From the NCBI RefSeq assembly GCF_008831285.2, contig NC_045148.1, forward strand, positions 22,687,002 to 22,751,001: a stretch of DNA of 64,000 nt, in the 5' to 3' direction. The notes under the pieces were generated by a model. That model worked only from the letters and a program-made list of their open reading frames with translations. It did no database searches and was not told the origin of the DNA. The number at the start of each line of letters is the position of its first letter. Position 1 is the stretch's first letter. The stretch is from Nymphaea colorata. Lineage: Eukaryota > Streptophyta > Magnoliopsida > Nymphaeales > Nymphaeaceae. The position numbers and the translations under genes were made by a program. Positions 11,031 through 23,476 of the stretch are shown in pieces.

Positions 11031-13185
11031 GTTCTAACACACAACCCTCTTGAAGAAACCATGTGAAGGGGCGTATGTCTAGCCACTCTAGCAGTACCGA
11101 GAGGGAGGATGGAGGCGGTAGAAGCCCCAATCCTACGCAATTCCCACCGCAACCGAGTAAGGTTGGAGTGGGAGGCCGGTGCAATAACGGCAACAAATGA
11201 AGAATGAAGGAAATCAAGCAACTCCTGAGGAAGCGTGTCCTTAAGAGAGGCAAGCGCATCCGGAAGGGAGATGCCTAGCTCAACATCTAACAAGGGAGAA
11301 ACAGGAGGCAACCTATCGGGCAAGAGCAGGCAAACAGAAGGTCTGGTGGTGGGACCAAGCAACCGAGCAGAAGTCAGAGGGGTAGCAATGGATGCAGAAT
11401 CAATACGCAGGGTGGGGGAAATAGCATCAACACAAGAGAGGTGGGGGATGGCAGGGCTAATCGGGGGAAGGGGCAAGCAGGTGGGATTGCGAGAACACTG
11501 CAACAGAGTGCGGGGAGTAGTACACGAAGGGAAGGTAAGCTGGTGACAATGCAACTATCAATAGAAACAGAAGAAAACCAGGCAGGTGGGCAAAGGAGAT
11601 GGTCCTAGACGGTGGGGGTGGCAAAGGGGGGCCGGTAACAAGGGTAAGGAGCAAGGAACATGCAACAAATGGAGATGGACTAACTATGGGAGACGAATCG
11701 ACAGAGGTCAAAGCAATAGAGGTCATAGTCGAGAAAGAGCAAGCAACAACAGTTACCTAAAGGGGGTGATCCCCTGCTGACGGGAGGGCAGCCGACTGTG
11801 ACGGTGCAAAGGACCGGATGATGCCACGATCAGATAGAGCAACAAGCAGCACCTCGGGGGAGCGCGACGGAGAGTAGGCACGACCGAGTAGGCAAGGCCA
11901 CCTCCAGTGGTGAGGGAAGCAAAGGTGGGAGCTGAGGTGGCGAGAGCTCAACAAGCGAAGAAAACTGGTGCAGCAAACCACCTGGGCTGAAGACCCACAG
12001 GACCGCTACAGAGAAAGGCACCCCGTGTGCCAAAACAAGTAGGCCTAGAAGAAGATAGAGCTAGCATCTGAAGCAGGCGACTGAGAAGCAGCTGGTAGCT
12101 TGGAAGCACGATGGGAAGAGGGGACACAACAAGGTGAGGGAGCCGGCCTACCAATGGAGACCACCTTGGGAAGCCTCGGCTGCAAGGAATAGTCACCCAT
12201 CTGCAAAAGGAGAAACAAATAGCGTGCGGCTGGTAGGAATGCCTGGAGGAAGCTGCGAGCGTCCTGCAACAGAAGCGAGCTGACGAAAACACAATTGAAG
12301 ATGGTAGACTGCCAAATGAATGACAACGCCATAGCCTGACGGACCCCCTTAGGCGAGCAAAGAAAATTGACTACAACACGACAAAACAAACGATTAAGGG
12401 GAAGGGGGTTACCCGGCCTGATCCCACAAAGATTGGGACCACCAACCCAAGCTCCATGTGGTGATCGCAAAGGCAAAGGAGGAGGGAGGGTGGCCATAAG
12501 ACCAACCCCAGGCAAGAGCAAAAAGGCCGGCAAGAAAAACAATGAAGCCAAGCAGCTGCGTTTGGACACTCTCAAAGCCTAACCTCTTAACGGCCCCGCA
12601 GGCCGATGAGATGCCACTTAGCGCGACGTGAGAGCAAGGCACCGAAAGAGGACTGGACAGCTATGAAAACGATCCAAAAGAAGAAGTGGATAGCACAAGC
12701 TGTAACGAGCATTTCATCAAACTGTTGCCGAGCATGGAGAGGGCACAACAGAGCAAAAAGTAGGAAACAAAGTGCTGCAAGCAGAAGCGGTTGAGGAACG
12801 AGAGGGAGGAGGAGCAAACCGCCCAAGGAAGGAGCTGGTAGTTAAGCAGAAGGAGTGGATTCGGGAGAAGAAGCGGTTGGAGGAGGAGGCGATTAACCTG
12901 GCCAGCAGCCACAGGCAACGCTGAAGGGCAGGAGAGGAGGGAGTGCAGATGAGAGAGGGAGAGGGACCAATGTTCATCGTGAGAGGTCGGGGACGGGGTG
13001 CCTCATCTCGGTGCTTCTCAACACTATCTGGATGAGCACCATAGGAGGGGAGCCTGGTGGATGTCTCCACGAGTGAGAGGGAGAGTCGCAGGCGAGAGAG
13101 CAGAACAAGGCCCTGAGAGAGAACGACCCAGAGCGAGGGGGAGAGAAACAGAGAGATAGAGCAATAAGAAGAAAATGAGAAGGGG
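11031..13185 (-). pseudogene. LINE-A ORF1-like region, decayed
   Basis: Upstream of the endonuclease on the minus strand lie several overlapping serine/proline/leucine-rich frames. None is long enough to be a complete ORF1. A piece around 12200-12370 (SPKGVRQAMALSFIW) has the feel of a gag-like ORF1 RNA-binding domain, but I see no clear CCHC knuckle. The call rests mainly on position within the LINE. Confidence 0.5.

Positions 13186-13188
<3 letters not shown>

Positions 13189-13219
<31 letters not shown>
13189..13219. repeat. (AG)n microsatellite
   Basis: AG run at the presumed 5' end of LINE-A, whose leader is CT-rich on the minus strand. Confidence 0.95.
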
Positions 13220-13222
<3 letters not shown>

Positions 13223-13779
13223 ACACTCTATGCATCAGATGTTGGATTAACAAAAATATAGAAGGAAAAACGAACAAAAAAACAAGTCAAACTTTTAGGC
13301 TATATGCGAGTTAAATTACATGTCATTTCATGTGAAGGTTGTCTTAAAATGTCATCAGAAAATTATTTTCAACTTACAACTGTAGTTGTGAAGGTTAAAA
13401 CATCTCAAAATCATCCACCATCGAGTTATAAATTGTTTATAAGCATCTCTAAGAAAATAGCACCTTTCAGTCCTTCGTAAAGTTGCTGATCCCTTTGACA
13501 ATCATTTGTTTATTAATTGTCGCCATTGCCATCACAACTCAGCTGAAGAAAGTATGTGTTCCCAGAAAAAAGATTCATTTAGCTTTGTACACCATCCATC
13601 TTAATTTTCTCAATATGTTATGTTTCTTTTATTCCCCCTATAATGCAATTTGGATAGAGTGCGATCAGAACATCCTTCTCTTTTTTTAGGAAACTTTGCT
13701 GGCCGTAACATGATCCTCTGACCTACAGCATCTCACATGTAAAATGAAAAATTAATGAATAAGTGAAAATGAAGCAATG
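13220..13779. other. Intergenic, nothing recognised
   Basis: AT-rich sequence between LINE-A and repeat D copy 2. No supported coding or RNA feature was seen. Confidence 0.5.
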
Positions 13780-14280
13780 CTCATCGACACTACACTAAAC
13801 ACATGAGAGAGAGAGAAAGAGAGAGAGAGAGCTTCTCAGTGATGGAAACAGGGATGGGGAGCACATGAAGAGGGGTAGAGAGTTTATTTCCTCTCTTAAG
13901 TGTAAAGTGTGTCGCCGGCTGCCTCATGAGCTTGTTGTTGCCAACCCCCATTATCAACATTGTCGTCCTCTTCAAAAGAGATTTACTAGAGAAAGTATGA
14001 TTTAGCAATTTCTAACCTTCAAGATGCCATGAAGCTCAAACGGAAGAATGTTAGGGCCTTCTGCCACTTGGGATCTGTTACAAAAAATGAAAACTATTTG
14101 TTAAAGCTGTGTTATTAACTTTGTTTTCTTTACACCTATTGTAAAGGTGTAAAATTGAATCGAGGGGTTCTTTCTCACACATGTGGAATTCTCTAGAAGG
14201 TTGATGGCATGATTCTGTTGTAACAAAAAATATTCTTTCACGCCGGTAATTGATTATGTACAAAAAAACAGTATATCAAA
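13780..14280. repeat. Repeat D, copy 2
   Basis: Matches 6010-6490, including the lead-in ACACTAAACACATG (one base differs) and the GA tract. It is more diverged from copy 1 than copy 1 is from the B2 copy. Confidence 0.7.
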
Positions 14281-15997
14281 AAAACAGTATATCTGAAAGG
14301 AAGAATAGCACAATGCCAAATGTCATGGGAAAAGATGAGCCAGCCAAATGTTGTTGAAACAGAAAACCGTGGTGACTTAAACTAGTGACTTTCTTAATCG
14401 CATGCACTGTTTCTGGCATCCAACGGTTCAGGTAGCATCGCCAGCCTTCCACGATCCTCCAGAAGTCATCCCAAAAGAGTTCAAGCAAGCATCGATCCAT
14501 TCCCTGCGATTGAAGGATTCCCGGCATTCCGGGTTCTTTGGAGAACCTGCCCCTTTCACTTCCGTTCATGATTCCGACCACCTTTTCCGGTCAAACTTCA
14601 TGAACAGCATCCCAATGTTTTATATTAAGTTCTTCTTCCTAGACATTATATTAAAATGTATTAAGACATTTCGGGAGCCTCCATTTGTTTCCCCATGTTT
14701 TACAGTGGAAGAGAGTAACGCCCAAAGTGCCTCCATTTCATGTGAATTTTATTCTTAACACAGCAAATAACTGCAAATATTCCTATTGTTTATCCTTGTG
14801 AAAAGCACATAATCTGTTACGTAAGAACCTGTAAATCACTTAGCTAGTTTTAACCTAATATGTTGCCATAATATTAAAAGAGCAATATTTAAGTCTAGAA
14901 CTCCCTGAAGATATATAATTAATTTGGTGCTTAAAGGAACAATAAAAGCTATATACTAATTTCTGAATAAATACGGAAGCATCTATTCCTTGTTGTCAGA
15001 ACGAAACAACTTGGCATGTTTAGCTTAGCTAATTGGTATCAGGATTGGAAATTAACACATAGGAGGATATTAAATTTCCACAGTAAATTATTCAAAATTA
15101 ATTAATATTGAAGCTATTAAGTTTTTTTTACAAAAATATTTTGAAAAGTCATTAATAAAAGTGGTGCGTGTCGGTTGCTAACAAGTCTGAACAAAATCCC
15201 CAAAATGGTGCCAATTAATCTGTTGATTCTAGCTCATTGTGCATATCTTAAGACAACAGCAACATTTTCAGGGATTGTGGATGCTCATGTACAGTGGACA
15301 ACCCAAACAGTGCACCAATGAATGAACAGCCAATAATTGAATTTTATTTATTATTTTTTTTTTTGGGGCGGGGGGCAGCGAGAGAGAGGGGGAGAGATAT
15401 CGTTGATTTTTTTACAAAAAGCACAAATGAAATATTAGTGAGTTAAAGGCTTAGAAAATTGGTTTCTCTTTTAATTATGAAAAACAGCAAAAACATTTTA
15501 GTTATACTATTTGCTAAGTTATTTTTCTTAATATCTGTTATCATATTTTTTCAAAAAATTGGGGAGGATCGTATGAAATTTTCTGCTCAATCGACCATCA
15601 CGCATGTTGAAACAAATATAGACACGAAGCATAGCTGGTTTTTTGGGTTTTCAAACTTGGTATATATTTTTCAAACATGGTATATATTTTTCTGTTTGGC
15701 TCACAACCAGTCGTTAGGCATATTCTGATCTTGATTAATTTATATTTTCTATGTAACTTTTATCTACAAATAGAAAAAAAACAACAAAAAATTCACTTTC
15801 AAATTAGTTGATATCAACCGACATATAATTAACGAGTTAGACACCCTGTATTTGCCAACAATTTCCCAAATTCCAATGATTTTCCAGTTTTCTCCTTTTT
15901 GTTCGTTTATAGCTCGAATTGGCTTCGGCAGACCATGGCTTGGTTTCATACCAAAACCTAAAAATAGGGTTTCGTTCTTTGTAATATATGGTGGACC

Positions 15998-16117
15998 CAG
16001 GTCTGCATGCACGAGTCAAGTCGAGCTCTAGTTGGGTCAGCTCAAGTCGACTTCACTCAGAAAACTCGAGGTCAAACTCGACTCAAGCTCCAGAACAAGC
16101 TCAAGCTTGACTCGATG
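15998..16117. mobile_element. hAT-like MITE, truncated C1 copy
   Basis: The left terminus begins CAGGTCTGCATGCACGAG after the flank GGTGGACC, which matches the target duplication seen intact in C2. The CTCGA-rich interior stops being alignable after 16117, where a C1-specific insertion begins. Confidence 0.75.
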
Positions 16118-16900
16118 CAAATGAGTGGTGTACAGTTTCAGCTTTGATTCACCAAACAAGCAGTTACAGACTCTAAACACTCAAGGACCGATGAAAGCAC
16201 CCAACAATCAAGAAACCTGAAGGTAATCAGACGCTTCTTGAGAACAAATTAGTCATTATTGCAGGTTTTCATGGATTCAAAAAACTTGCACATGCTATCA
16301 GTTTCAAGACGACATTCAGGTTTGTTGACTCACCTGGAGAGATGCAAGCTTCTTTCAGCCACCCCTGCATAGAGAGAGAAGAGAAAGGGATTAGGGCACC
16401 CTCTAGCAGAAACAGAGGGAGAGGGGGAAGAAGCAAGGCCACCTTATCCGGCTTCCACACAATGAGGAAGAGGGCTTCGACAGAGGGCGGAAGAGGCAAA
16501 TCGACAGAGGGGAAGAGGGCTTCGACAGAGAGGCCAATCACCAACTTCAACACAGGGAGGAAGATGGCTTCGCAGAGAGGAAGGGGCGAGAAAGAGAGAC
16601 GAGAGACGGCGGCTTCGCAGAGAGGAAGGGGTGAGAAAGAGGGACAGAGACGACCGCTTCGCAGAGAGGAAGGGGTGAGAAAGAGAGATGAGAGAGCCTA
16701 ACGGCTCTCAAAATAATCTGCGGTAAAAAGTCCGACGTCGTTAGGTCGGACTTTTTTCCACGCTAAATTTACCTCAATCGTACACTTTTATCGGACCAAA
16801 ATTTCCTGCGTTTGATGCACCGCAGGATTTCCATACAGAAAAATGAAATTTCACCTGCTTAACAGTGTTTCCCTCTGCAATCAAACGCAGCCTAATAGAC
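16118..16900. other. C1-specific insertion with tandem repeats and hairpins
   Basis: This sequence is absent from C2 and C3. It contains three copies of a 44-45-bp unit starting GCTTCGCAGAGAGGAAGGGG (at 16567, 16612 and 16656), a 7-bp stem at 16692-16709 and a perfect 12-bp stem at 16725-16756. Its right end has inverted CTGCGTTTGAT/ATCAAACGCAG motifs like those of non-autonomous DNA transposons. A plus-strand frame across the purine repeats is composition-driven and not a gene. Confidence 0.6.
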
Positions 16901-18269
16901 AAGAAATGCAGCCTAATAGACAAGGTCGAGCACTCAAGTGTTTGAGATAGTCCTAATTCCTAAAGGTGAAAAGGTAAAGCGTGGACTCCAAGGGTATTGT
17001 CTCCCAAGTATTGAAGTTGTCGCGGCACTGAATAGGCCTATGGAAAATCAGTGATTTATGTATCAATGGGTTTAAGAAGCTGCAGCGGCAACAGCCATTA
17101 AAATAAAGGGATAATTTACAAAATTACTCATTTCAATCTAAATTATCTGCAAAGGAAGAGAAAAATAAAATGGATAATTTTCAATAAAAGGACAACAGTG
17201 TAAATTATTCCCTATAATTTTAGTGACTTCCATCCCGAAGCAACACATTGAGATTTATCCCAAAAGTTGAGTACACGTTTCTTGATCTTTAAGAGCTGAC
17301 TAGTGATTTACTATTTTCCCAAGAATCGGGCCACTTTGTATAATTTTGTGAAATATTGTGGAAATATTTCAGTACATTCGGTCTAAGATGTGCTAGCGTT
17401 TTAACGGTCCACCACAAAAAAACGTTTATGAAAAGTAGTTTTTTAAAAATTATTTTTTAATTAGTTTTGCAAAACAGATTTGTATGTTTGGATATAGAAT
17501 CAAAACAGTTTTTTATTTTAAATTAATTTGGGTAAAATATTTTCTTACAAAAATTATTTTTTCATAAAACTTGCACTTCTTATTATCCAAACTCTTACAA
17601 AACAATGTCTTAGAAGGGAGAATCGTTTTTTACCTCAAAAAATGAGTTTTGCCACCAAAACAACTAAGAATGCATTCTTGTGAATGTGAAATATTAATCC
17701 TCTGAGGGAGGAAATTAATAGGACACTCTTGGAAAACGATCCAAACACAAAAAAATTATATGTTAAAGTTTTTTGACTTGGTACGTGGGAGAAAAGTCGA
17801 CGGATGGAGTATGCCATGGGACAAAAAAAAAAGTTCAACCAATAGATATACAAAACCATCTGATCGAAACCAGTGTTTTGAGCAATTATTTCTAAAACCT
17901 GACTAATTAAATGCATGTGTGTTGCCGAGAAAACTAAACAATCAAAATTAAATTACAAACGTTTGATCACTTTCAGAACACGTCATATGTTAAGTCCTAA
18001 CACAAGACACCATGCCAAGGGTTTGCAATAATCAAAATACTCTTTTATTGAAATAATCAGAGATAGTTTATACTATTGAATGGTTGACAGATGTCGAAAA
18101 AAAATATATAAAATGTTGGCAGATGTGATCAGTGAACAACCGTTAAAAAATGCATGAAGAACCACTGAAAAATTCAGGGTGGCTTCGATGTGAATGCAGG
18201 TATAATTATAGTCATACTTTCGGATATAGGTTTATTTTTCAAAAGACTTGACTCTCTCCCCCTCTCACC

Positions 18270-18790
18270 CTTCCAAGATGGATTTATTTCATAGAGCATT
18301 TTTTTTCATGGGCACGAGATGGAGAAGGGTGTTTCTATGTACATCATGCATATAGCTTGCTTCAACCAACTGGTTTCCTCAAAACCTCCTTTAGGCTGGG
18401 GGTCCCACTCGACGATCCAAAATTCTTGCATGGTTTATTCTATTGGACCACATTTAGATAGAAAATAATGGCACAAGATCTGGTTTTCACCTTGCGAGCA
18501 AGTGTCCTTTATGTTATTGTGCCGAGGTCTACCACTCACCTGATGTGGTTTTGTCGAGTGTCTCAAGATCTTTATGCGCTTACCTGGTCTATGCCTTATA
18601 TTGAAGTCACAAACATATCTACAATGCAGAACCTGATCCATGGACCAGTTAGAGTGAGAAACAAAAAGAAATGGTGTACCATTTAGAGAACGACTGTTTA
18701 CATATGGGGCATTTGGAACTCCAGAAACGATATTATTTATAGGAATGAGACTGTCTTAGTTTAGTGCATGACATCCTCTATTTTGTATGA
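18270..18790 (+). pseudogene. LINE-B ORF2 3' fragment
   Basis: Plus-strand translations show, across shifting frames, a DGEGCFYVHHAYSLLQPT-like stretch, a zinc-knuckle FHLASKCPLCYCAEVYH, and near the end TVYIWGIWNSRNDIIYRNE. This is the C-terminal end of a plant LINE ORF2 (zf-RVT region and W.IW..RN motif). It belongs to a different family from LINE-A. It is frameshifted and 5'-truncated. A second copy lies inverted in C3. Confidence 0.75.
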
Positions 18791-18933
18791 TGTATAGTTA
18801 ATTTCCAGTAACCTATGGGGAAATGGTGGTACCTCCAACTTCTTACAAAAATTAAGAGCTAATCTTTAGATGTAATCACTTGTTCAGATTCAACTTTTTG
18901 TTGGACTTATGTTAATGTTATGTTAATTTTTAT

Positions 18934-18935
<2 letters not shown>

Positions 18936-18974
<39 letters not shown>

Positions 18975-18988
18975 TCTCTCTCTCTCTC
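18936..18988. repeat. Compound (CT)n-(AC)n-(CT)n microsatellite
   Basis: Three adjoining dinucleotide runs, directly after the LINE-B fragment. The C3 counterpart at about 59489-59519 is a simple AG run. Confidence 0.95.
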
Positions 18989-20040
18989 TCCCTGAGAACG
19001 TTGCAATTTAAAAATGTGTGGGGGTGGTTTCGATGTGAATGATTTGCTTATGCCAAAAGAAAGTCAATGTATATTGTAGAGTTTATTCCACTGTCAAACC
19101 TAAGGGCCGGCCTGGTAGAAAAAATAAAAAAAACGGGCAGGTCGAGAAGGGCCAGGCTGGTATTGTGGTCCTACTTAATTCAATATATACATCATCAAAC
19201 CTTATTTCTCTCTCTACTCACTTATAGGCAGTATGGATTCATATATTTTCAATTACGATGAATTAGGCGAACCTAATTTTCTTATCAGTTGTTTTCTTTA
19301 ATAGATTAGAGTACTCTTCTAAACAAAGTAATTACAAAACAAGAAAGAACGAACATTTTAGGACCAAAATACAACATGACATTAACAACCTTTAACAAGT
19401 GAAAGACCGTGATTCTGTGGCTGTTTGTACAACTGGACTGAAAGAAAGGAGATAATTAGCTAAAAGAAAATGGCAACAACGATAAAGTAATGCATTAATT
19501 AGAAGGAAGCAATATACATTTCTATTTCATTTGGAAGACTGTGACTGCGCTGGCTTATTTTTCTTTTGTGAATGACATAACCGTGCCCAATACAATTAAT
19601 GGTTGTAAGAACTTTTTTCTTTAATTTCCAAAAGTTCCTTCGCTGAAGAGTAGTAATACTTTAAATTTTGAACCAAACAAAACACTATATATTATTCCAT
19701 AAATATAAATACGCACCAAACAGTCCTACACCTGCCTCTGCCCCTGCCTTCAGACCGTAAGATAGAGAAACAACTAAAAGAAGCTGGCCGCCTCAATAAC
19801 GAGGCTTTAGAGGTGCAGGCAGCCACGGCTTCTTCACTCTTTTGCCTCCAAGGTTCAAGACGAAGGGATTGACACATACTCATGACCGCCTACCTTTCAC
19901 TTGGGCCATAATATATATATAGGTAGAAACAGCATTGCGGACATATGAGGTAATTTGCATGAAGCATACCTTCAAAGATGTGAGCTATATCACACTTGCC
20001 GCCCTTGTTTCTTTCCTTCTGCGTATATGTCATCGAGAAG

Positions 20041-21890
20041 TTCATGCTTCAAAGTGTTCTTCATTGGCGGCAGGTCTAATAACGCTAATAGAAGCACCCC
20101 CCCCCAACATGTTTATTAATGCTGGGTACAGCAAACTATTTGAGTATTAATATTCCAAACGTCAACATTGGATAATACAAAATTCCCTGTGTTGACCACT
20201 GAACAAAGGCTTTTGGAATACAGTGGAAGGGAATCTTTTTTCTACCTATTCCAATTTCATGTTGTGTTAGATGCAGGGTACACAAATAAAACACAACTAC
20301 TACTTCCTTAGGTGTTTGATGGGACCGAAAACAAATCCTATACGACCATTTCCATAAACCTTCTGCCTCCTAGCCATTGATCATGACAAAAACAAGATAG
20401 TGTCCTTCACCTCTAAATACAGATTGTGCATTCAGTTCTTTTGTTTCACAACCACTTTTTACTAAATGACTCATCTACTCAATGGCAAAAGGCAGCAAAA
20501 AGCTACTGATCGATCTAAATACAACATTGTTTTCATTGATAAACTGATTCACGATGGCAAAACATCATTTTCATTTGACAAGGAAAAGCACCCCTTTGCA
20601 AAATCCCCTTTTTGTCTCTTAAATTTATCCGACTTATTTGCATAGGTTAGGTGCATGCTTGCAGCAACAGACAGCGATAAATGGAGGGCGTCACTGGAAA
20701 CGCCCTTTTTGTCTGATGAATCCGGCCTATGGTTTGAGGAAACCCCTTTTCCATCTGTTAAGTCTGGCTGGACGACCGCAGCACATATAAAAGCTACAAA
20801 AGCCACAAAGAAAAAAATATACACTAGAAACTCCCCTCTTCACATGAACACTTTGTGGATCAAAGAAGAAAAGCCACTCAAAATCTCAAGCGCATGCATG
20901 TTACAGTTTGAAAAAAGTAAAATACACAATAAGCAATAGTGGTTTTTGACACAGAATGCAACTGTAGATATAGGAGACCCAAATTGGAGACCAATACTCA
21001 TTAATAATTAACTTGGAATAAATAAACACACCAAAGATCTTGATGAATGTAAAGAGTTCAATACTAGTTAATGTGATGAAATTTGGTAGAGATTTGGCTG
21101 AGTAGTCATATTTAAAAAACGTCGAATACAATTTACAAGACTAACAAAGTGGTAACTGAAAAAAAAAAGTTGAAAGGCTAAGATTGGGGATATGAGAACA
21201 TCCACAATATATTTTTTTTCATGGGCAGTGAAATGGAAGAAAGCTCAGCAGAAAAATGTATGAGCACCATAACAACAAATTAGAGCTGTCCATTTTCCGA
21301 TCATTGTTGACCTTGTGGTGTCGAGCTTCTTCAAGCAAATGGTGCATGAATTCTACTATGTATTTTCCATCACCGGGAACACATAAATATTTGTACTTCC
21401 AAAAACAGAACTTCTTTAATTGCTACATCAATATGTAATAACACTCAAATTAGGCCATCGTGCTATTAACTGCAGAACTTGGAAGCAAATACAAATCAAG
21501 ACCGTTAGATATTATTGTACTAAATAACAATGAGTAACTGACATTATTGTACTAAACAATGATGAGTAATGGTCTATGACTAATTTTCAACTGAGACCAT
21601 ACTATGTTATTAAACTACAAAGTCAAAATGATTACAATTAATAAAGAGAATTCAACTTTGACATTTCTTAGCAAGAATGAAAAGATTTCTATCATAACAT
21701 GCCATCCATTTATTAGTTAAAAGTGATTACAGTTAACTAAGAAGATTCAACTTCTTCATATAAGTTGGGTTTTCTTAGATTAGCAACAACACTGTGATCC
21801 TCTCTCCCTCTTTCATTGCAGAGTACCCATACAAAATTGAAGAAGAGTTTTCCTTTCAGCTGGTATTTCTCTACAATAAATAAAGTCATC
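20041..21890. other. Unique intergenic sequence, no supported gene
   Basis: A minus-strand frame at 20549-20824 has a hydrophobic N-terminus, but its coding stretch is built from imperfect repeats of CCCTTTTTGTCTGATGAATC-like sequence at about 20605-20765. No splice or family support was found, so it is not called as a gene. Confidence 0.5.
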
Positions 21891-21894
21891 AACT

Positions 21895-22510
21895 CATACC
21901 ATGCCTATGATTCCATATTCAACTGCCTCTTGGGCTGAAATAGTTTCGATGCCTTATATCCTCCTCAATCTTCTCTCGAGATTTACCTATATGTCTTCCA
22001 TAAAGAGTGACCTTGCAACAAAATTTCAAGGTTTCTGGTGAGTATTTCTAGAGTCTCCTATATAAAAAGTTAAACTTGCTTATGTAATTAAAAGTTGAAC
22101 CTTACAATAGGCTGACAACTTAAAGTGGGTTCACTAGATTACCACTTTGACCATGAAAGTAGTTAAATTTTTGGATTTTTTTACTCAAAAGTTATAAAAT
22201 TTTCCCCAATTTATTGAAACTAGATCAAGAAACAAAAAAAAAATCCACTATAAGGATTAAAAAATTAGATAGAAGAGGAGGGACATAAAGAAGTGGTTCT
22301 GCACTACTATATAATATATAACTAAGACAGAACAGAAGAAGGGGAAAACTGACATCATAAAAGGGTTTTATACCTCTTCACCTATGATACGTCCATTATA
22401 AAATAAAGAAGTCTGTCTTCTTACCAATTCATCCTTCACATCTTTAATTTCTTTCATGGCAAGATCAATATAAGTAGCTTGACCCTAAAACCTTGCAATA
22501 GGCTGACAGA
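21895..22510 (-). pseudogene. ClpR4-like plastid Clp protease subunit, pseudogene fragment (two exons)
   Basis: Two exon-like pieces lie on the minus strand. The upstream piece (about 22510-22425) reads QPIARF-stop-GQATYIDLAMK with EIKDVKDEL continuing to a GT donor (GTAAGA). The downstream piece (22011-21895) reads LYGRHIGKSREKIEEDI and then YFSP, and after a one-base frameshift AVEYGIIGMV. From memory these match the C-terminal part of ClpR4, a non-catalytic subunit of the chloroplast ClpPR core encoded in the nucleus. The in-frame TAG, the frameshift and the missing N-terminal two thirds show it is dead. A partial echo of the first exon (CAGCCTATTGTAAGG) lies at about 22100. It could be another ClpR/ClpP member, but QPIARF.GQAT favours ClpR4. 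Confidence 0.75.
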
Positions 22511-22519
22511 GATGAACCA

Positions 22520-23441
22520 GTACAAGTTCATGTTTCACAATCAAGAGCAAGTTGCATGCGAGGCATTTACATGGATGGAACTGGAGAGATCACAAGAGAT
22601 AGGACCTTAACTAGATTACCTACTTTATCATGTATTGAAAAAGAATCACATACAAATAGCACAAACCTGGTTCTCAACATTCGTGTAATTCATGAAAAGG
22701 AGAGAAACTTGAAAGGCACATATAATTTTAATTCCATTTTAATTTTTCTTTTATAATTATTGACTCTATATTGTAATGCAATAAAATATTCAAAAGAAAA
22801 TCAGTGTTGCTAGACTCAATGCCTCTTGATTCTTCTCAACTCTTTCACGAGAATCGGTGATGACTCTTCAAATATCATATTAAGAACCAAGTTTCCTGTT
22901 ATTAGTAATACAACTATGTTCAGGAATCCATATCCCCGATAGATTCAGCCTCCTCCTTTACTTAAGGTGGTTCATTCAATTAAAAACAATTTATCTATTC
23001 GATAAATAATTTAAGCATGTAGACATAATAAACCAACTTATTCTTCTACCTTCCATTATCTTCAAGCTGATTTATCATTTCCCTGAAGTAATCATCTTGC
23101 TTCCTCCACAAGTCTGCGTGTGAGAAAGAAGAACCACCCACTATGCGTGTGAGAAAGAAGCGATGGCTGAACCACCCACTATGATGATCCACCATGCTGA
23201 GTGTGTGAGGAAGAAGTTTCTAGAAAGTGCTGATCATGCAGACGTGAGAAAAGAAGTCCTGATCAGTTCAAGAACCACCCAGCAAGAAGTGTTGTGAGAA
23301 AAAGGTGCTGATCATGGGATCTCCTTTATCATATAAAGTGTTACTGTAAAATCCCTGCTTGGTGTATCAAAGGACATGCACATAACAATGAAAAATCATG
23401 AAAAACGAGAAGTTTTCTTCCAATCTTCATTTTTCTCTTTA
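22520..23441. other. Sequence upstream of the copia element, probably containing its 5' LTR
   Basis: The last few hundred bases before the primer-binding site should be the 5' LTR. They contain repeated GTGTGAGAAAGAAG and AACCACCCA motifs (23117-23310). No matching 3' LTR was found after 26349, so the boundary cannot be set. Confidence 0.45.
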
Positions 23442-23476
23442 TGGTATCAGAGCAATTGTAAAGAAACGTCCCACCC

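Larger units (their letters stand above)
7600..13219 (-). mobile_element. LINE-A, long non-LTR retrotransposon remnant, minus strand
   Basis: The order of domains on the minus strand is 5' CT-rich leader and ORF1-like region (about 13219-11031), endonuclease (11030-10503), reverse transcriptase (about 10100-9038), zinc-knuckle RVT domain (about 8163-8070) and the C-terminal tail with a stop at 7780-7782. This is the layout of a plant L1-type element. Several frameshifts break ORF2. I could not find a poly(A) tail or target duplications, so both ends are approximate. The same insertion is present in B2. Confidence 0.85.
14640..18250. repeat. Segmental duplication block C, copy C1
   Basis: Collinear with 44700-48560 (C2, same orientation) and with the reverse complement of about 60230-63940 (C3). 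In a 60-base sample (15901-15960) C1 differs from C3 at about 3 bases and from C2 at about 9, so C1 and C3 are the closer pair. C1 differs from both by a roughly 0.8-kb private insertion at about 16118-16900 that replaces part of a MITE and about 0.5 kb next to it. Confidence 0.9.
18135..20040. repeat. Partial third copy of block B (B3), attached to C1
   Basis: 18135-18250, about 18990-19330, 19380-19600 and 19620-20040 align in order with parts of 1-2329. They are interrupted by a LINE fragment (18270-18790) and lack several segments of B1, including the copia LTR/gag piece. Alignment ends near 20035, where B1 enters the copia fragment. Confidence 0.85.

Noticed and set aside
16567-16692. 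Regularly spaced repeats as a CRISPR array
   Set aside because: Units are directly adjoining, imperfect and purine-rich, with no spacers, in a plant genome.
16342-16701. 119-codon plus-strand frame rich in Arg, Gly and Glu
   Set aside because: It is the translation of purine-rich tandem repeats in a C1-specific insertion; no splice or family support.
20549-20824. Possible secreted peptide on the minus strand (hydrophobic start)
   Set aside because: The rest of the frame is made of imperfect CCCTTTTTGTCTGATG-like repeats and has no stop-codon conservation evidence.
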